NCBI RefSeq assembly: GCF_042100115.1
Contig: NC_091275.1
Coordinates: 1,364,001-1,428,000, forward strand
DNA: 64,000 bases
Direction: 5' to 3'
DNA from: Alternaria dauci
Lineage: Eukaryota; Ascomycota; Dothideomycetes; Pleosporales; Pleosporaceae
Made by a program: the position numbers and the translations under genes. Below, one piece after another: positions 54,701 to 64,000 of this stretch. Position 1 is the stretch's first letter. Every line of letters begins with the position of its first letter. The notes under the pieces are model-generated. The model saw nothing but the letters and a program-made list of their open reading frames with translations, was not told the origin of the DNA and did no database searches.

Positions 54701-55093
54701 TGTATCTTTGCCTTTTGCCTGGTACTTCGTCTTGTCTTTGCCTTTTGAAGAGTTATCTGATACGGATTCGGCTCGAGAAGAATTCGTTGGCGGAGGTCGA
54801 CTTCCGGAAGAGACATCAGACGGAAGCGTATGTAGTCGTGGGCGACTGCTGTTGCCACCATCGTGTGTAGAACTGCTTCGCGATGTTGCATGGCTGTTGT
54901 TGCTGGAAACTGTAAGGGAGCGTTGAATGCCGCTCCTGGGATTACTGGAGCTCGGCGATGGACGCCATTCTGTAAACGCATCATGGTCCTCCTGTGTCCG
55001 ATCGGGAGCCTTTCCTTTTACAACCGCCTTCTTCTCTTTCTTCTCGACTTCTTTCTGCTGTACCTTTCGACTACGCGCGCCTCGTGCCGACAT
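51800..55093 (-). CDS. Large conserved filamentous-fungal protein (probably DUF8004)
   Basis: Three exons on minus: 55093-54512, 54458-52988, 52938-51800, with introns of 53 and 49 bp; 1063 residues. The N-terminus is basic and Lys/Ser-rich. A conserved block starts at about residue 165 (DQKTWLNFKVWTDGKDGMRPYGGFDY). Next comes SVLIYFKEEQVDEDRPIPSIRADLEVL, and a long helical middle follows with IWFTAPDNVKTPQGQRLHHV, LGLLAWAEQDSVKW and YFVDRDVIWNPREE. A third conserved part (residues about 640-780) includes RLGRWVLLYGVLQVLSTL and VRYFLNTDLKRMPEW. The tail is Pro-rich and Arg-rich. I believe this is the family annotated as DUF8004, but its function is unknown to me. No membrane segment or catalytic motif is seen. 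It converges on the polymerase kappa gene. Confidence 0.8.
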
Positions 55094-56697
55094 ATCCTGC
55101 TCGGGTCGTTGATAGGGCTATAGTTCGTTGCTAGTCGGATGCAAAGATTGGAAGAAAGCGATCGTTCTATGTTTGCAACAGATTTGAGACTTTTTTCTAC
55201 ACTGAGCTTCGAACAAACTCTGGACGAGGCAATATGATTGGCCCTGAAGTATCCTGCTGTTCGCTTTCTCGCCTATTTCGGTAAACGCATGCTATGTTTG
55301 CCGCAAGAATCTAGGAAAAACAATGAGACAAAGGCGTTGGCCGAGAGTGTGGGTGTATGGATTAGAAAGAAGCGAATGAAAGAGTGTGGGACGGCATTGA
55401 GGCGCATACGATCAAAACAATATGGGAACTGCCACGCGCGGAAGAGAACGCGAGGGGTTAATAAGGCAGACACGATCGCGGTCCCGGGTCGTATATGTCG
55501 AACCTATTCTCGAAGAAAACCCATGTCCGCTTGTCCCGGCGCTCAGGATGCGGAGCACAGGGCAGTGTGTCGAATGCGGTCTGGCTGCTGATAAGAGAGT
55601 CATCCTACTGAGTTGCTGCAGGCTGATCCGCGAAGCGAGCGGCCCAGCGCAATGGCAATCCTTTTGCAGAAGAGGTGCATCCGCAGGTGGGGAGACCAAT
55701 AGCGACCCCAGGGTTATGGCTTGTATGGCAGAGAATAGCAGGCTGTGATAAGGCCGGCTGTTTCTTGTGCCTCTCGGCGGTCAGCAATCCCATCACCATG
55801 CAGCACGAAATGAAAAACAATCCTTAGGCGCAGACTATGGGCTGAGGCAGAGCGGCACAGGCGAGCAGATGAGATTTGATGTCCAGGAGCTCCACGGTGC
55901 TTCTCCATAACGTCCGGATTCACACAAGGTAGCCCTTGTATAGGGGAGCTTGGTCCCAAGGCTCTGGGTGATGAGCACAAAGACGTTTGGTCGGGTCGGG
56001 TTTCAGGGCCAGGTGAGTGCTGGCTCAACGGCCGCTTGCTCGGCGGTTCTGCGAGGATCCACGAATGATCGCGATGTCCACCTGCCGTCTTGGCTAATGG
56101 AAGCGGGTTGGGCGCCGACAGCTGTCCAGACCCACGCTCAGCTACGGCGTGTGTGTTGCTGTTCCACGCGATGCCACTAATGCGCGTCGAGTATCGAGCC
56201 GCGGGCGTCCAGGCATGGCAGGATGCGAACACATTTTTTCAACAGTCGAAAACTGGTTGTGCCGCCGATGCAGGTCGTATTTGAGGGTGTGGTCTGTCCG
56301 TCGTGTGTTGTTGGTGGCATGGTTGGCCAGAAATGAGGAAGGCATGGCCCAGCCACAGAGTACCAGCCTCCCCCGCCTTCACCCACCACCCGAGTGGGCA
56401 TCCCACTTTAAAGTATACATCCCGGTTTGCATGCTCAATACGTCACTTTGCAACACTGCGACCATTCTGCAACCCGATCGCAAAACAAGACGCATCCTGG
56501 TCTGTCCTATCACTGCGAGATCATAAAAGCGCGCTGCCCTGCATTCTTTTGCCGGCCTTGTCGTCGTCCTGCATCTTTCTCGTCGCATCGCGCCTGCTTT
56601 GTCACACGGCATCTATCGACCGTGGTTCAGCTGACAGCTCGACCAAAGCAAACACCTCTTCTCTCGAAGCACCTTTGGGACCCTGCCAACTGCCGCC
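55094..56697. other. Divergent intergenic region
   Basis: 1.6 kb between divergent starts. Frames such as 55714-56232 on minus lack motifs and splice support. A pyrimidine-rich leader precedes the MARVEL-like gene. No repeat or element is recognised. Confidence 0.4.
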
Positions 56698-57358
56698 ATG
56701 TCGCTCTCCGGCTTATCCTTCATCTTTTGGCGCATCTTTCAGATCGTCACTTTGATCCCGTGCCTGGGCATGCTGGCCTGGTTCGTCGACTGGTACAACA
56801 GCCGCGGCCTCCTCACACCAACGTCAATCCTTGTCCTGTTCATCGTATCGGTACTCGGCGCAGCATGGGCTATAGGCACCCTCTTTCTCTACACGCGCGC
56901 GAAGCACTCTGCCAAATTCGTTGCCTTCATTGACCTTCTCTTCATGGGCGCCTTTATCGGAGCTGTCTATGCTCTCCGAGGCATTGCTGATGCCGATTGC
57001 TCCAACTGGGAGAGGAATGGTTCCTACAGCACCGATCTTGGTATATTCACCGTCAGTGGAGACAGGTGGGGATACAATATCGACCGCCAATGCGCCATGC
57101 TCAAGGCCTCATGGGCTTTCGGAATCATGTAGGTTCAATTTCAGAAAAAAGTCGGAAGCGAACACGAAGCTAACCCCATGCAGGAACATTATTTTCTTCT
57201 TCATCACAGCCATATTGGCTCTATTGGTGCACCGTCACCACCGTGATGACCGGGTCGTTGTGAAGCGCGAAGTCCACCGATCCCGTCACGGCCACCGCTC
57301 CCGCAGCCCTCGCTACTCGCACCAGAGCCACAGCCGGAGCAGACGCAGCTATGTTTAA
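56698..57358 (+). CDS. MARVEL-like four-helix membrane protein
   Basis: Two exons, 56698-57128 and 57184-57358, with a 55 bp intron; 201 residues. There are four hydrophobic segments: FWRIFQIVTLIPCLGMLAWF, SILVLFIVSVLGAAWAIGTLF, FVAFIDLLFMGAFIGAVYAL and IIFFFITAILALLV. Between segments 3 and 4 is a polar loop with two Cys (DCSNWERNG and RQCAMLKASW), as in fungal MARVEL-domain proteins. The C-terminus is short, His/Arg/Ser-rich and presumably cytosolic. MARVEL proteins act in membrane apposition and vesicle trafficking or in eisosome-like domains. The family call rests on topology and loop cysteines. The start is the first ATG after a long leader, in the context GCCATGTCG. Confidence 0.78.
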
Positions 57359-58058
57359 GATAATGGGACATATCAAATGACGACAGGGTATTGCGGGTAT
57401 TGGAGTTGGGTTTGGAACATCTGGCACCGGCTATGGTCAGATTTACGAATTTCTTTAGACATATTCCCCTTTTCGCCGATATTTTGAAGTATCGGCGTGT
57501 GTAATCAAGGCGAGACGGAAGCGAAACGGTTACGACATTGGTATGAGAACATTTCCCTGGGCCACGGGTATTAGGACAACTCTGTAGATGATTGCTTTAT
57601 GAAATCTATGGGCTCGAGCGAGTCAACGCTCTGAGTAATACGACAGAACCCGTCAACAAACAGACCCCACCAACAACAATAACAATGCATTGCTGCCTGA
57701 TTTGGTAATGTTGTGTTAGCGAACAGGCTGCCCATGTTGCGAAGATTTTTTTCTGAGCTAGGATATTCGCTGTACACAATTGGTGACGTTGATGCGCATC
57801 CATTCGGGTTTTGCACCCCTCTAGTTCAACCTCTGGACCAGCGCACCCATGTGTTCATCCGAGTTTCTTCGCTGATAGACTCAGGGTCCAGGATCTTGCA
57901 GAGGTCGAGTCAAATCTGATTGTGACTGTGGTTGATATTCTACAATTGCGTGCGGCGCGTTACTCCCATGCAAGCTCTCGTTTATACAATGTCACTCCAT
58001 CATGATAGTGGTACAGTAATGTCATACAGTCCATAGCCAAGCAGGCAGCCTTCTTCTA
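57359..58058. other. Convergent intergenic region
   Basis: About 700 bp between convergent stops. It holds the two 3' UTRs; nothing else is recognised. Confidence 0.4.
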
Positions 58059-58664
58059 CTACCACACCCTGCAAAGCGCCATACCACCTAACTGTCGCTC
58101 CACACATTCTCTTGCCTCGAGTATTCCCCGGTCGGTTGTAATGAACATGCATTCTCCAGGATGCGTCAGACCCTTTACGTAGCTCGATTCGCGTGTCCTT
58201 GTGATCTTGCCCAGATCCTCGCTCGTCAGCCATATCCGCCGTGTGGGCTTAGACACTAGCTTCATATACTTCAATACGGGCTCGTTTTGCCAGTACTTCA
58301 GGCCAAGCCATAACCGTCTCCGCGCCGGGTTCTGGGGTACATGTACATCGTGGACCTGCTCTTGACCTAGTGGTGCCTTCTCTTTGGTGCCTTCTGGTGC
58401 ATCAATGGAGTATGCAAGCCATGGCTCCTCCTTCAGCTTCTGTGCGATAATGTCTAGTTGCTCGGGATCTTGCTGTGTCTGGAGGAGAAAGGGCTTTGGT
58501 GGTGTTGGCCCGCCGAGTGTGACTGAAGAGAGGAAGCCTTCGCGTTGCAGGCCCAGCGCAAGGTTGACGTGCATCTTGGAGACTGGTATTGATGTCAAGC
58601 CAAGGCGGGCCTTGGATGCATTCTGCATGTGCGAGCAGACATGTGCGAGGTTGACGAGAGACAT
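58059..58664 (-). CDS. mrps8: Mitochondrial small ribosomal subunit protein uS8m (MRPS8)
   Basis: A single exon of 201 residues starting MSLVNLAHVCSHMQNASKARL, the characteristic beginning of fungal MRPS8. The region LKYWQNEPVLKYMKLVSKPTRRI and the C-terminal part (GILEARECVERQLGG) match the S8 fold, in which the final helix and turn bind helix 21 of small-subunit rRNA. It works in the mitochondrial ribosome. No classical cleavable presequence is seen, which is usual for this protein. It is divergent from the proline-rich protein gene at 59190, with a 525 bp shared promoter region that includes a GGAGGTGGAGGTGG run near 58671. Confidence 0.87.
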   Translation of the reverse strand: MSLVNLAHVCSHMQNASKARLGLTSIPVSKMHVNLALGLQREGFLSSVTLGGPTPPKPFLLQTQQDPEQLDIIAQKLKEEPWLAYSIDAPEGTKEKAPLGQEQVHDVHVPQNPARRRLWLGLKYWQNEPVLKYMKLVSKPTRRIWLTSEDLGKITRTRESSYVKGLTHPGECMFITTDRGILEARECVERQLGGMALCRVW

Positions 58665-59189
58665 ATTGGCGGAGGTGGAGGTGGAGGTGGTGGGAATGTG
58701 CCCTCGATGGGCTGCGGCGGCGGGCGAGCGCGATGGCCGATGTGATGATGTAGAGCGACGGCGTATCTAGTGGCGACTATCAACGGTGAGGCTCAATGCA
58801 GCCCCCAGGTTCGATTGCGCGTGGTGTCGTCGGCGGATGCTCTACGCAGCAAATTTCTGGATTGGCTCGGAGGTCCGCAAGTCACGAGTGGATCGCTGCT
58901 GCCCGCTCCATTCGGCAGAGCTTGGACCGGCGCCTACTAAACTCGACACTAACGGGCGGGCGCTTCGAGGACGACACAAATAGAAGACCGCGCAGCTGTT
59001 GGCCGGAGCTGTCATCGGCTTAGATGACAGCCTTGCGGCCCTATATATGCCTTTGATCTCTCACCTGGTGATTCCCCAAGCGTGCTAACTGTTCGTCTTA
59101 CTACTTCTCTACAGCATCTCCACATCTTGGGACACTGGGGCTGTCAGACATCTTGGACGCCTGAGAGACCATCAACGTACACTAACACC
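58665..59189. other. Bidirectional promoter region, mrps8/proline-rich protein
   Basis: 525 bp between divergent starts. A short GGAGGT direct repeat lies just upstream of mrps8 (about 58671-58690). A TATA-like CCTATATATG lies at 59039. Confidence 0.45.
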
Positions 59190-60641
59190 ATGCCTCCACA
59201 GCAGGGCGAAGTATCTCTCTTGACGCTGTAAGTAGCAGTAGCAGTAGTAGCCCCCGCGGCCCCAAAGCTGTGCTGACATTTGGACAGCTTCGCGGACGTC
59301 CATTACTACATCTCCCCGCCTACCCAGCAACCCCCACATCATCGCTTCGACAAAGGCTCCTATGTCTACCTCTACCACAATCCTATGCGCCAGAGTGGGC
59401 GCATAGAAGTAGCAAACCACGCGGGCACACCCAACCAGGATGCCTTTGCCGGTCAGCTGGACACTGTCAAGATCGAGCAAACATACAAGCACCCGTGCCT
59501 GTTCACCCTCACGGTCGATGCCTTTCAGAGTCACAACGGCAACGCAAGTCCGCACCATGACACGTCGCAGTGGCACCTCCCCACACCAGATCCATCGAAC
59601 CAGGGCAAATACATGTACAGGCTGCACACTGTGGATTTGTATTTTTGGACACCAGAGGATGCGAGCCTCTTTCTTGACTCGATTCGGAGAGTGCTGCAAC
59701 CACACCAACTGCAGATTACGCGCAACCCCAGTGCCACGCCAACGCACTCGGAACACAAGAACGATGCCCTGAGTCCTGTCATCGCGAGGCTGGAGAGTGC
59801 TGCCATATCACACACTAGTCGGACTCCGAGTGTCAGTACAACGCAGTCATTCCCTGGCCCTCCTACCGCACCCGCACCAACATCACCCCCTCCCGGCGAG
59901 CAGCCACCCAACTACGCTCCAATGGCATACAATCCGGCAGCTCCAGCCGCACCAGAGCCCATCGCTCATCGTGAAAAGACACCGCCACCGCCAGACGCAA
60001 ACGACGGCACAGGACTTGGATCTGCCGCTGTGCACGATCATCATGCCGCACAATACGGCAACCCACTACAAGCCTCGTTTGCGCCTCAGCCGACGTCAGG
60101 ATCATACTTCCCAGGGCCACCAGGGCCAGGCCAGGGCTTCACTGGACCACCAAGCGTGCACCGTACAAACACGGCGGGATCAGTACCGAGTGCAGCGCAA
60201 AGTCCACCGTCGTTTGCACCACCTCCCTCTGCGCCTCCGCCAGGTCAATACAGTGGCCATACCCCGCCACCTCCGGCCATGAAGCGCACATCCACCATGC
60301 CAGTTCAGCAGTATGCAAACTACCCAAACTCGCCCGGATTCCCGCCTGCTCCCCAATCACCGCCTGCAAATTCTGCTGTGCCGTCTCCTGGATTCCCTCC
60401 ACAGCAATATCAGCCGATGGCATCACCGGGCTATGCGCAATATCAATATGGTAGCACAACAGCTCAACCGCAAGGACACAGTCTGCATCAACAATTTTAC
60501 AGACCAACGGAGACGGAAGCCGTGGTGCAAGACCACGAGAACCCCAATGCGCCACAGCGCAACTCGAACATTGGAAAACGGGTAGATAAAGTAGAGAAGG
60601 GTATCGGGAGTTTCTTGAAAAAGCTGGATAAGAAGTTCTAG
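59190..60641 (+). CDS. Proline-rich protein with conserved N-terminal domain
   Basis: Two exons, 59190-59227 (38 nt) and 59288-60641, with a 60 bp intron containing AGTAGC repeats; 463 residues. Residues 1-175 form a compact, complex region: FADVHYYISP, FDKGSYVYLYHNP, HPCLFTLTVDAFQSHNG, and YRLHTVDLYFWTPEDASLFLDS. This could be a PH-like or other beta fold used in binding. Residues about 190-430 are very rich in Pro, Ser, Gln and Ala with PPPG and PPS repeats. The last 25 residues (KRVDKVEKGIGSFLKKLDKKF) are a basic amphipathic helix. I do not recognise a named family. The layout suggests an adaptor, perhaps in endocytic or cytoskeletal work, but that is inference. Confidence 0.72.
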
Positions 60642-61473
60642 TATGGCGTCAGTGCGCCAAATTTTGTACCTATCCCGAGTTTTGCCAGCCAGCGTAGTCA
60701 TTGACGACTTTAGATATCGAAGCATATACCCTTTTGAATAATTTACGGCGAGTATTACGACGAGCGTCGCCTGTGCCACACTTGTAGATCAAGCATGTGA
60801 ATGCGATCATTATGCAGTACGAGCTCCAATCAGTGCCCGGCGCTAGCGTATCCTTGAATCTGGGAGAGAGCCTAAAATAGTAGCAGGTTTCTGGAGATGA
60901 CATGAGCGCTTGCTTTTGCCTCGCCGGCTGAGATGAGGCTAGCAGTCATAGTACAAAACCGTTGAGAGGCCGCTAAAGCCTCGACTACTGAAATGTTACC
61001 GTGCTACACTTTGCTGTAGGTCTGGTATCTCTTTGTGCTCGCAGCCGCCGCGTCCCCAGCCACAGAGCCCCTGGTCGCTGTTCCCCATTATCCCGGCGTC
61101 CGCATCAACCATCAGCTGCCAAGGCAGGCATCCAGGCGCAGGCCTAGCCAGAACATCACTCGCGGCCTTCCCCCCCATTGTTGTCCAGTCGTCTAGCTAT
61201 TCCCAGACTATACACCTAACACCGAACCCTCAATATCCTAACCACGTCCTTACGACTCGCTCACCGCCGACGCTGCCTGCCTAGACGTTTCGACACAACG
61301 GGTTCGATAGCTCCTAGTGCGAAACAGTAACCAAGAACGCGGGCCTTTGGAAGCTTGGGTGATCCACCTTTGCGCAAACAAGTGATCTCATTGTGAAAAC
61401 AAGGCTTCGGCAACATCCTTTGGCTGAAAGCAGTTGACGTCTGACAAGCGCGGTGTATGGTTGTTTTGGTACC
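60642..61473. other. Intergenic region
   Basis: About 830 bp between two plus-strand genes. It holds a 3' UTR and the promoter of the next gene; no other feature is recognised. Confidence 0.4.
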
Positions 61474-62789
61474 ATGTTGTTACCCGCGCGGCATGCACGG
61501 GAAGGCGCGTTGGAGCGGAGAGAGATTTCCAAGCAAGGCAGGACCTTTGTCGTTGTAAGTTTCCAATGTGCAACCCTTTTGTTTTAGCCTCGACGCCCTG
61601 ACTGACCCTGATTGCTTAGGTCGGAGTCATTGCCGTTGCCATCTTCGTCATACTCATCATCACATACTTCTCGACCCGCAAGTTCCGAGCACCATATCGC
61701 GCCGCAAAGAAAGCACAACAGTCGTCCAAGGACAAACTACCTTCACTCTTCTCCTGGAAAGCCTTCCGCAAGCGCCCGCGCCGAAATGGCTATTCGACGA
61801 GTCTACAAGACACGGAATACCGGGGCAGCACAAGCAGGGCAAGTGGCGAGATGAGCGGAGCCGCGGCAGGGGATCCTGAGAGGCAAATGAACAGCACCAC
61901 GGCAGCTGGCGTGGACAGGAACACGTCGATTCGCAGTGTCATGACGCTGCCCGCCTATTCTTCCGCTGCGAGAGAGAACGAGAGGGTGCTGGCCCGTGAG
62001 GGTGAGCGCGCGGGCGTCGACACCGTCGTCGAGCTACCAGAGACACTAGACGAGGAAGAGAGACAACGCGAAGAAGAGATGGAGTCTCTATACCAAATAC
62101 GACTGGCACGGCGTATCGAAGCAGCGGATCGGGAAGCACGCCGGCAAGCGCGACGAGAGGCGCGCGCTCGTGGAGACGTCCAGGCACTCGCAGATATCCG
62201 ACAACGGGCCGAAGAAGCTGCAGACCTCTCTGTATCACAAATGCTCATCGCTGAGCACCAGGCCAGAAATCGAAGCCGCGAACAACGGGTTTCTGCCGTG
62301 GCTTATGGCGACCTCGGTGTTGCAAGGCACGACGGCACCCGACTAAGGGCCAATTCTTCAGAGAGCGACAACCGACCCCTCTTGGACTCCGCGGCCTCAT
62401 TCTCGGGTCAAAGCCGTGGCCGCGACGCACACGCACGCGGTCTTTCCGTTACCTCTCTCGCACAATCAGTTGAATCCCACGCATCCGACGACTACGACTT
62501 TGCAGACGCTTCGCGTTCAAACTCACACTCCACCGGTCCCAATAGCGAAGGATTCGAGGTTGTGCCGCTCAATCCGGAAAGGAGTTATAGTGGAAGCGGT
62601 GGACCGTTGCCAGAGATTCCACGAGAAGATGCGCCTGCATACGAAGACCCGCCCAACTACGAGAGCCCTGTCGACACCAGGGCACCCCAGTTGCCTGCAC
62701 TGAACCTGGATCTCGAAAGACTACCGAGCATCCAAGTCACAACGGAACCGACCCCTGTAGAAGGTCGAGCACCATCACCCCTAACATAA
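61474..62789 (+). CDS. Single-pass membrane protein with charged tail, unknown function
   Basis: Two exons, 61474-61554 and 61620-62789, joined in phase 0 across a 65 bp intron; 416 residues. The short first exon (MLLPARHAREGALERREISK) is basic. The joint falls inside a strong membrane helix, residues about 23-45 (TFVVVGVIAVAIFVILIITYF), followed by STRKFR. A longer Arg/Glu-rich helix at about 185-255 (RLARRIEAADREARRQARRE) is probably a coiled coil. The C-terminus is acidic and Pro/Ser-rich with repeated PPxY-type motifs (APAYEDPPNYESP). PPxY motifs bind WW domains such as those of Rsp5-type ubiquitin ligases, so an arrestin-like or ligase-adaptor role is possible, by inference. The frame begins before the ATG at 61851; the start at 61474 recovers the membrane helix. 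Confidence 0.7.
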
Positions 62790-64000
62790 ACTTCTCGCAT
62801 ATTCTCGCATTTCCAGCCTCGTGCTACTGTACACATTTAAGCAAAGCCATTTCCAGCCATCTTCAAACAGCATTCATTGTTACTCATCAACGATTCTCAC
62901 GAAGTCACCGCTGTTGGAACAGCGAGTTGTTGTTTCCACTGTTGCATTTACTCGGTTATTCTGGCGTGGCGCAATAGGCGCACTAGAGGGAGCATATATA
63001 TACATGGGTATCGCTCAGATCTTGAATGTCTAATTTCATCCTCACACGCATGTTTGCGTCATTGTGTCACGTAATCAACCTAGTATCGTGTAGGCAACGA
63101 TCGTGTACTGGCACTCGTTCTTTGCATAGTACAGATAACCCAGAGTTTTCGAGTTCCATATAGAACGGTCAACACCTGAGAAGCCATTCTATGCATCGAG
63201 ATCTTCCTGGACAGACAATACGGATTCCTTCAAAACCTCCAGTATCTCACACTCAGTAAATATGCGTCTCGTACAGAGATGATCCCATTACTGCCGATTC
63301 AGATGGTGGTAAAATGCTCAGCAATGAGCGACCTCAAAGAACTGGTGGTTGATGATCTTGGTTTGATCTTTCCCGGGTAAATGAAAGAATTCACACTAGA
63401 TACCTTTGGCATACGCCCAATCCACAGATCAATACGGGGATTCCACGACAAGCTCGAAGAAGCAGACAACAGGAGCGAAAGGCCACAAGCCAATCTCGCA
63501 ATCGTTACCATGTAATCAGAGACCAAAAAGGGAGAGCCAGATCAAATAATCACGTACGAATTGGATCCCATGGACACCACATTCTTCCGCTATGCTGCAA
63601 ATGAGCCCCCCAAATCGGATGTCACTTTTGAGGTACTCGGGCAGGTTTACATGAATTAACCTTGTACGCCAAAATATAGACCGAGCTGCACACACAGCAT
63701 GTCCGCCATAATCGTGTCGCTTTCCCCCCAAAGGACGCCTCCGAGAACCCATCTCGAAGACGAACTAGGAGATACCTGGTAAGAGCTCACCGAGAATCTT
63801 ACAGGTCATCAACTTTTCGGATGTCTCCGATGTCGTTCCTGTTATCGGCTCATACACGGTCGCCTAGAATACTTCGCCCCAGCCCTGACAGCCAACTCCT
63901 CACCTGCAGATATGTTGAACATGTTGGAGTTGTTTAATAAGACAACGTCTGTGTTCAGTAAGTCGCTGTGTCTGATACTGGATGTGATGTTGTGACTAGC
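62790..64000. other. Right flank, unresolved
   Basis: No gene can be modelled. From about 63300 both strands contain protein-like fragments broken by stops (for example plus 63513-63659 and minus 63752-63516). These may be pieces of a degraded or truncated gene running off the window, or chance. Confidence 0.35.

Overview
The window is nuclear DNA from a filamentous ascomycete, most probably a pleosporalean Dothideomycete. Genes carry short (about 48-95 bp) GT-AG introns with CTAAC/CTGAC branch sites. There are no operons or bacterial signals. The opsin at 42 kb looks, from memory, very like the Leptosphaeria maculans proton-pumping rhodopsin, and several conserved unknown proteins are of filamentous-fungal type. 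I found 22 protein-coding genes that can be modelled, one gene broken by an insertion, and no tRNA, rRNA or CRISPR. Exon joints were worked out by eye from splice signals and reading-frame continuity, with no transcript support.

Layout. 0-1.4 kb is non-coding. 1.4-5.9 kb holds an HSL-type esterase and an eight-exon DEAD-box helicase, both on minus. 7.7-10.8 kb holds a TOK-type potassium channel and a small membrane protein, both on plus. 10.9-13.4 kb holds a divergent pair, an RS-rich nuclear protein and a Sos7-like kinetochore protein. 14.2-16.7 kb holds a cytochrome b561-like membrane protein. 20.05-22.4 kb holds an AmyR/COL-26-like zinc-cluster regulator flanked by gene-poor stretches of 3.4 and 7.0 kb. 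29.4-33.1 kb holds a PHO85-type kinase and a DUF2264 protein, both on minus. 34.6-36.5 kb holds an MFS sugar transporter whose upstream region is rich in CreA-like sites.

36.7-38.4 kb is a gene of unknown function split by a 535 bp element with inverted-repeat ends; removing the element restores one continuous frame. 38.6-42.9 kb holds a small acidic protein, a triple-RPEL protein, a small secreted six-cysteine protein (three exons) and the opsin. 45.0-46.2 kb is a ZIP zinc transporter. 46.9-51.6 kb is a divergent pair, a serine-rich coiled-coil protein and DNA polymerase kappa. 51.8-55.1 kb is a large conserved fungal protein. 56.7-62.8 kb holds a MARVEL-like protein, mitochondrial ribosomal protein S8, a proline-rich protein and a single-pass membrane protein. 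The last 1.2 kb is unresolved.

The genes do not form one pathway. This is an ordinary mixed core segment with several membrane transport, sugar-regulation and light-related genes. I see no secondary-metabolite cluster and no clear new multi-gene system. The most unusual items are the TIR-element insertion, a branch-site cassette shared by three introns of the helicase gene, a GC-AG intron in its Walker A codon, and a TOK channel whose conserved first membrane segment has slipped into an intron.
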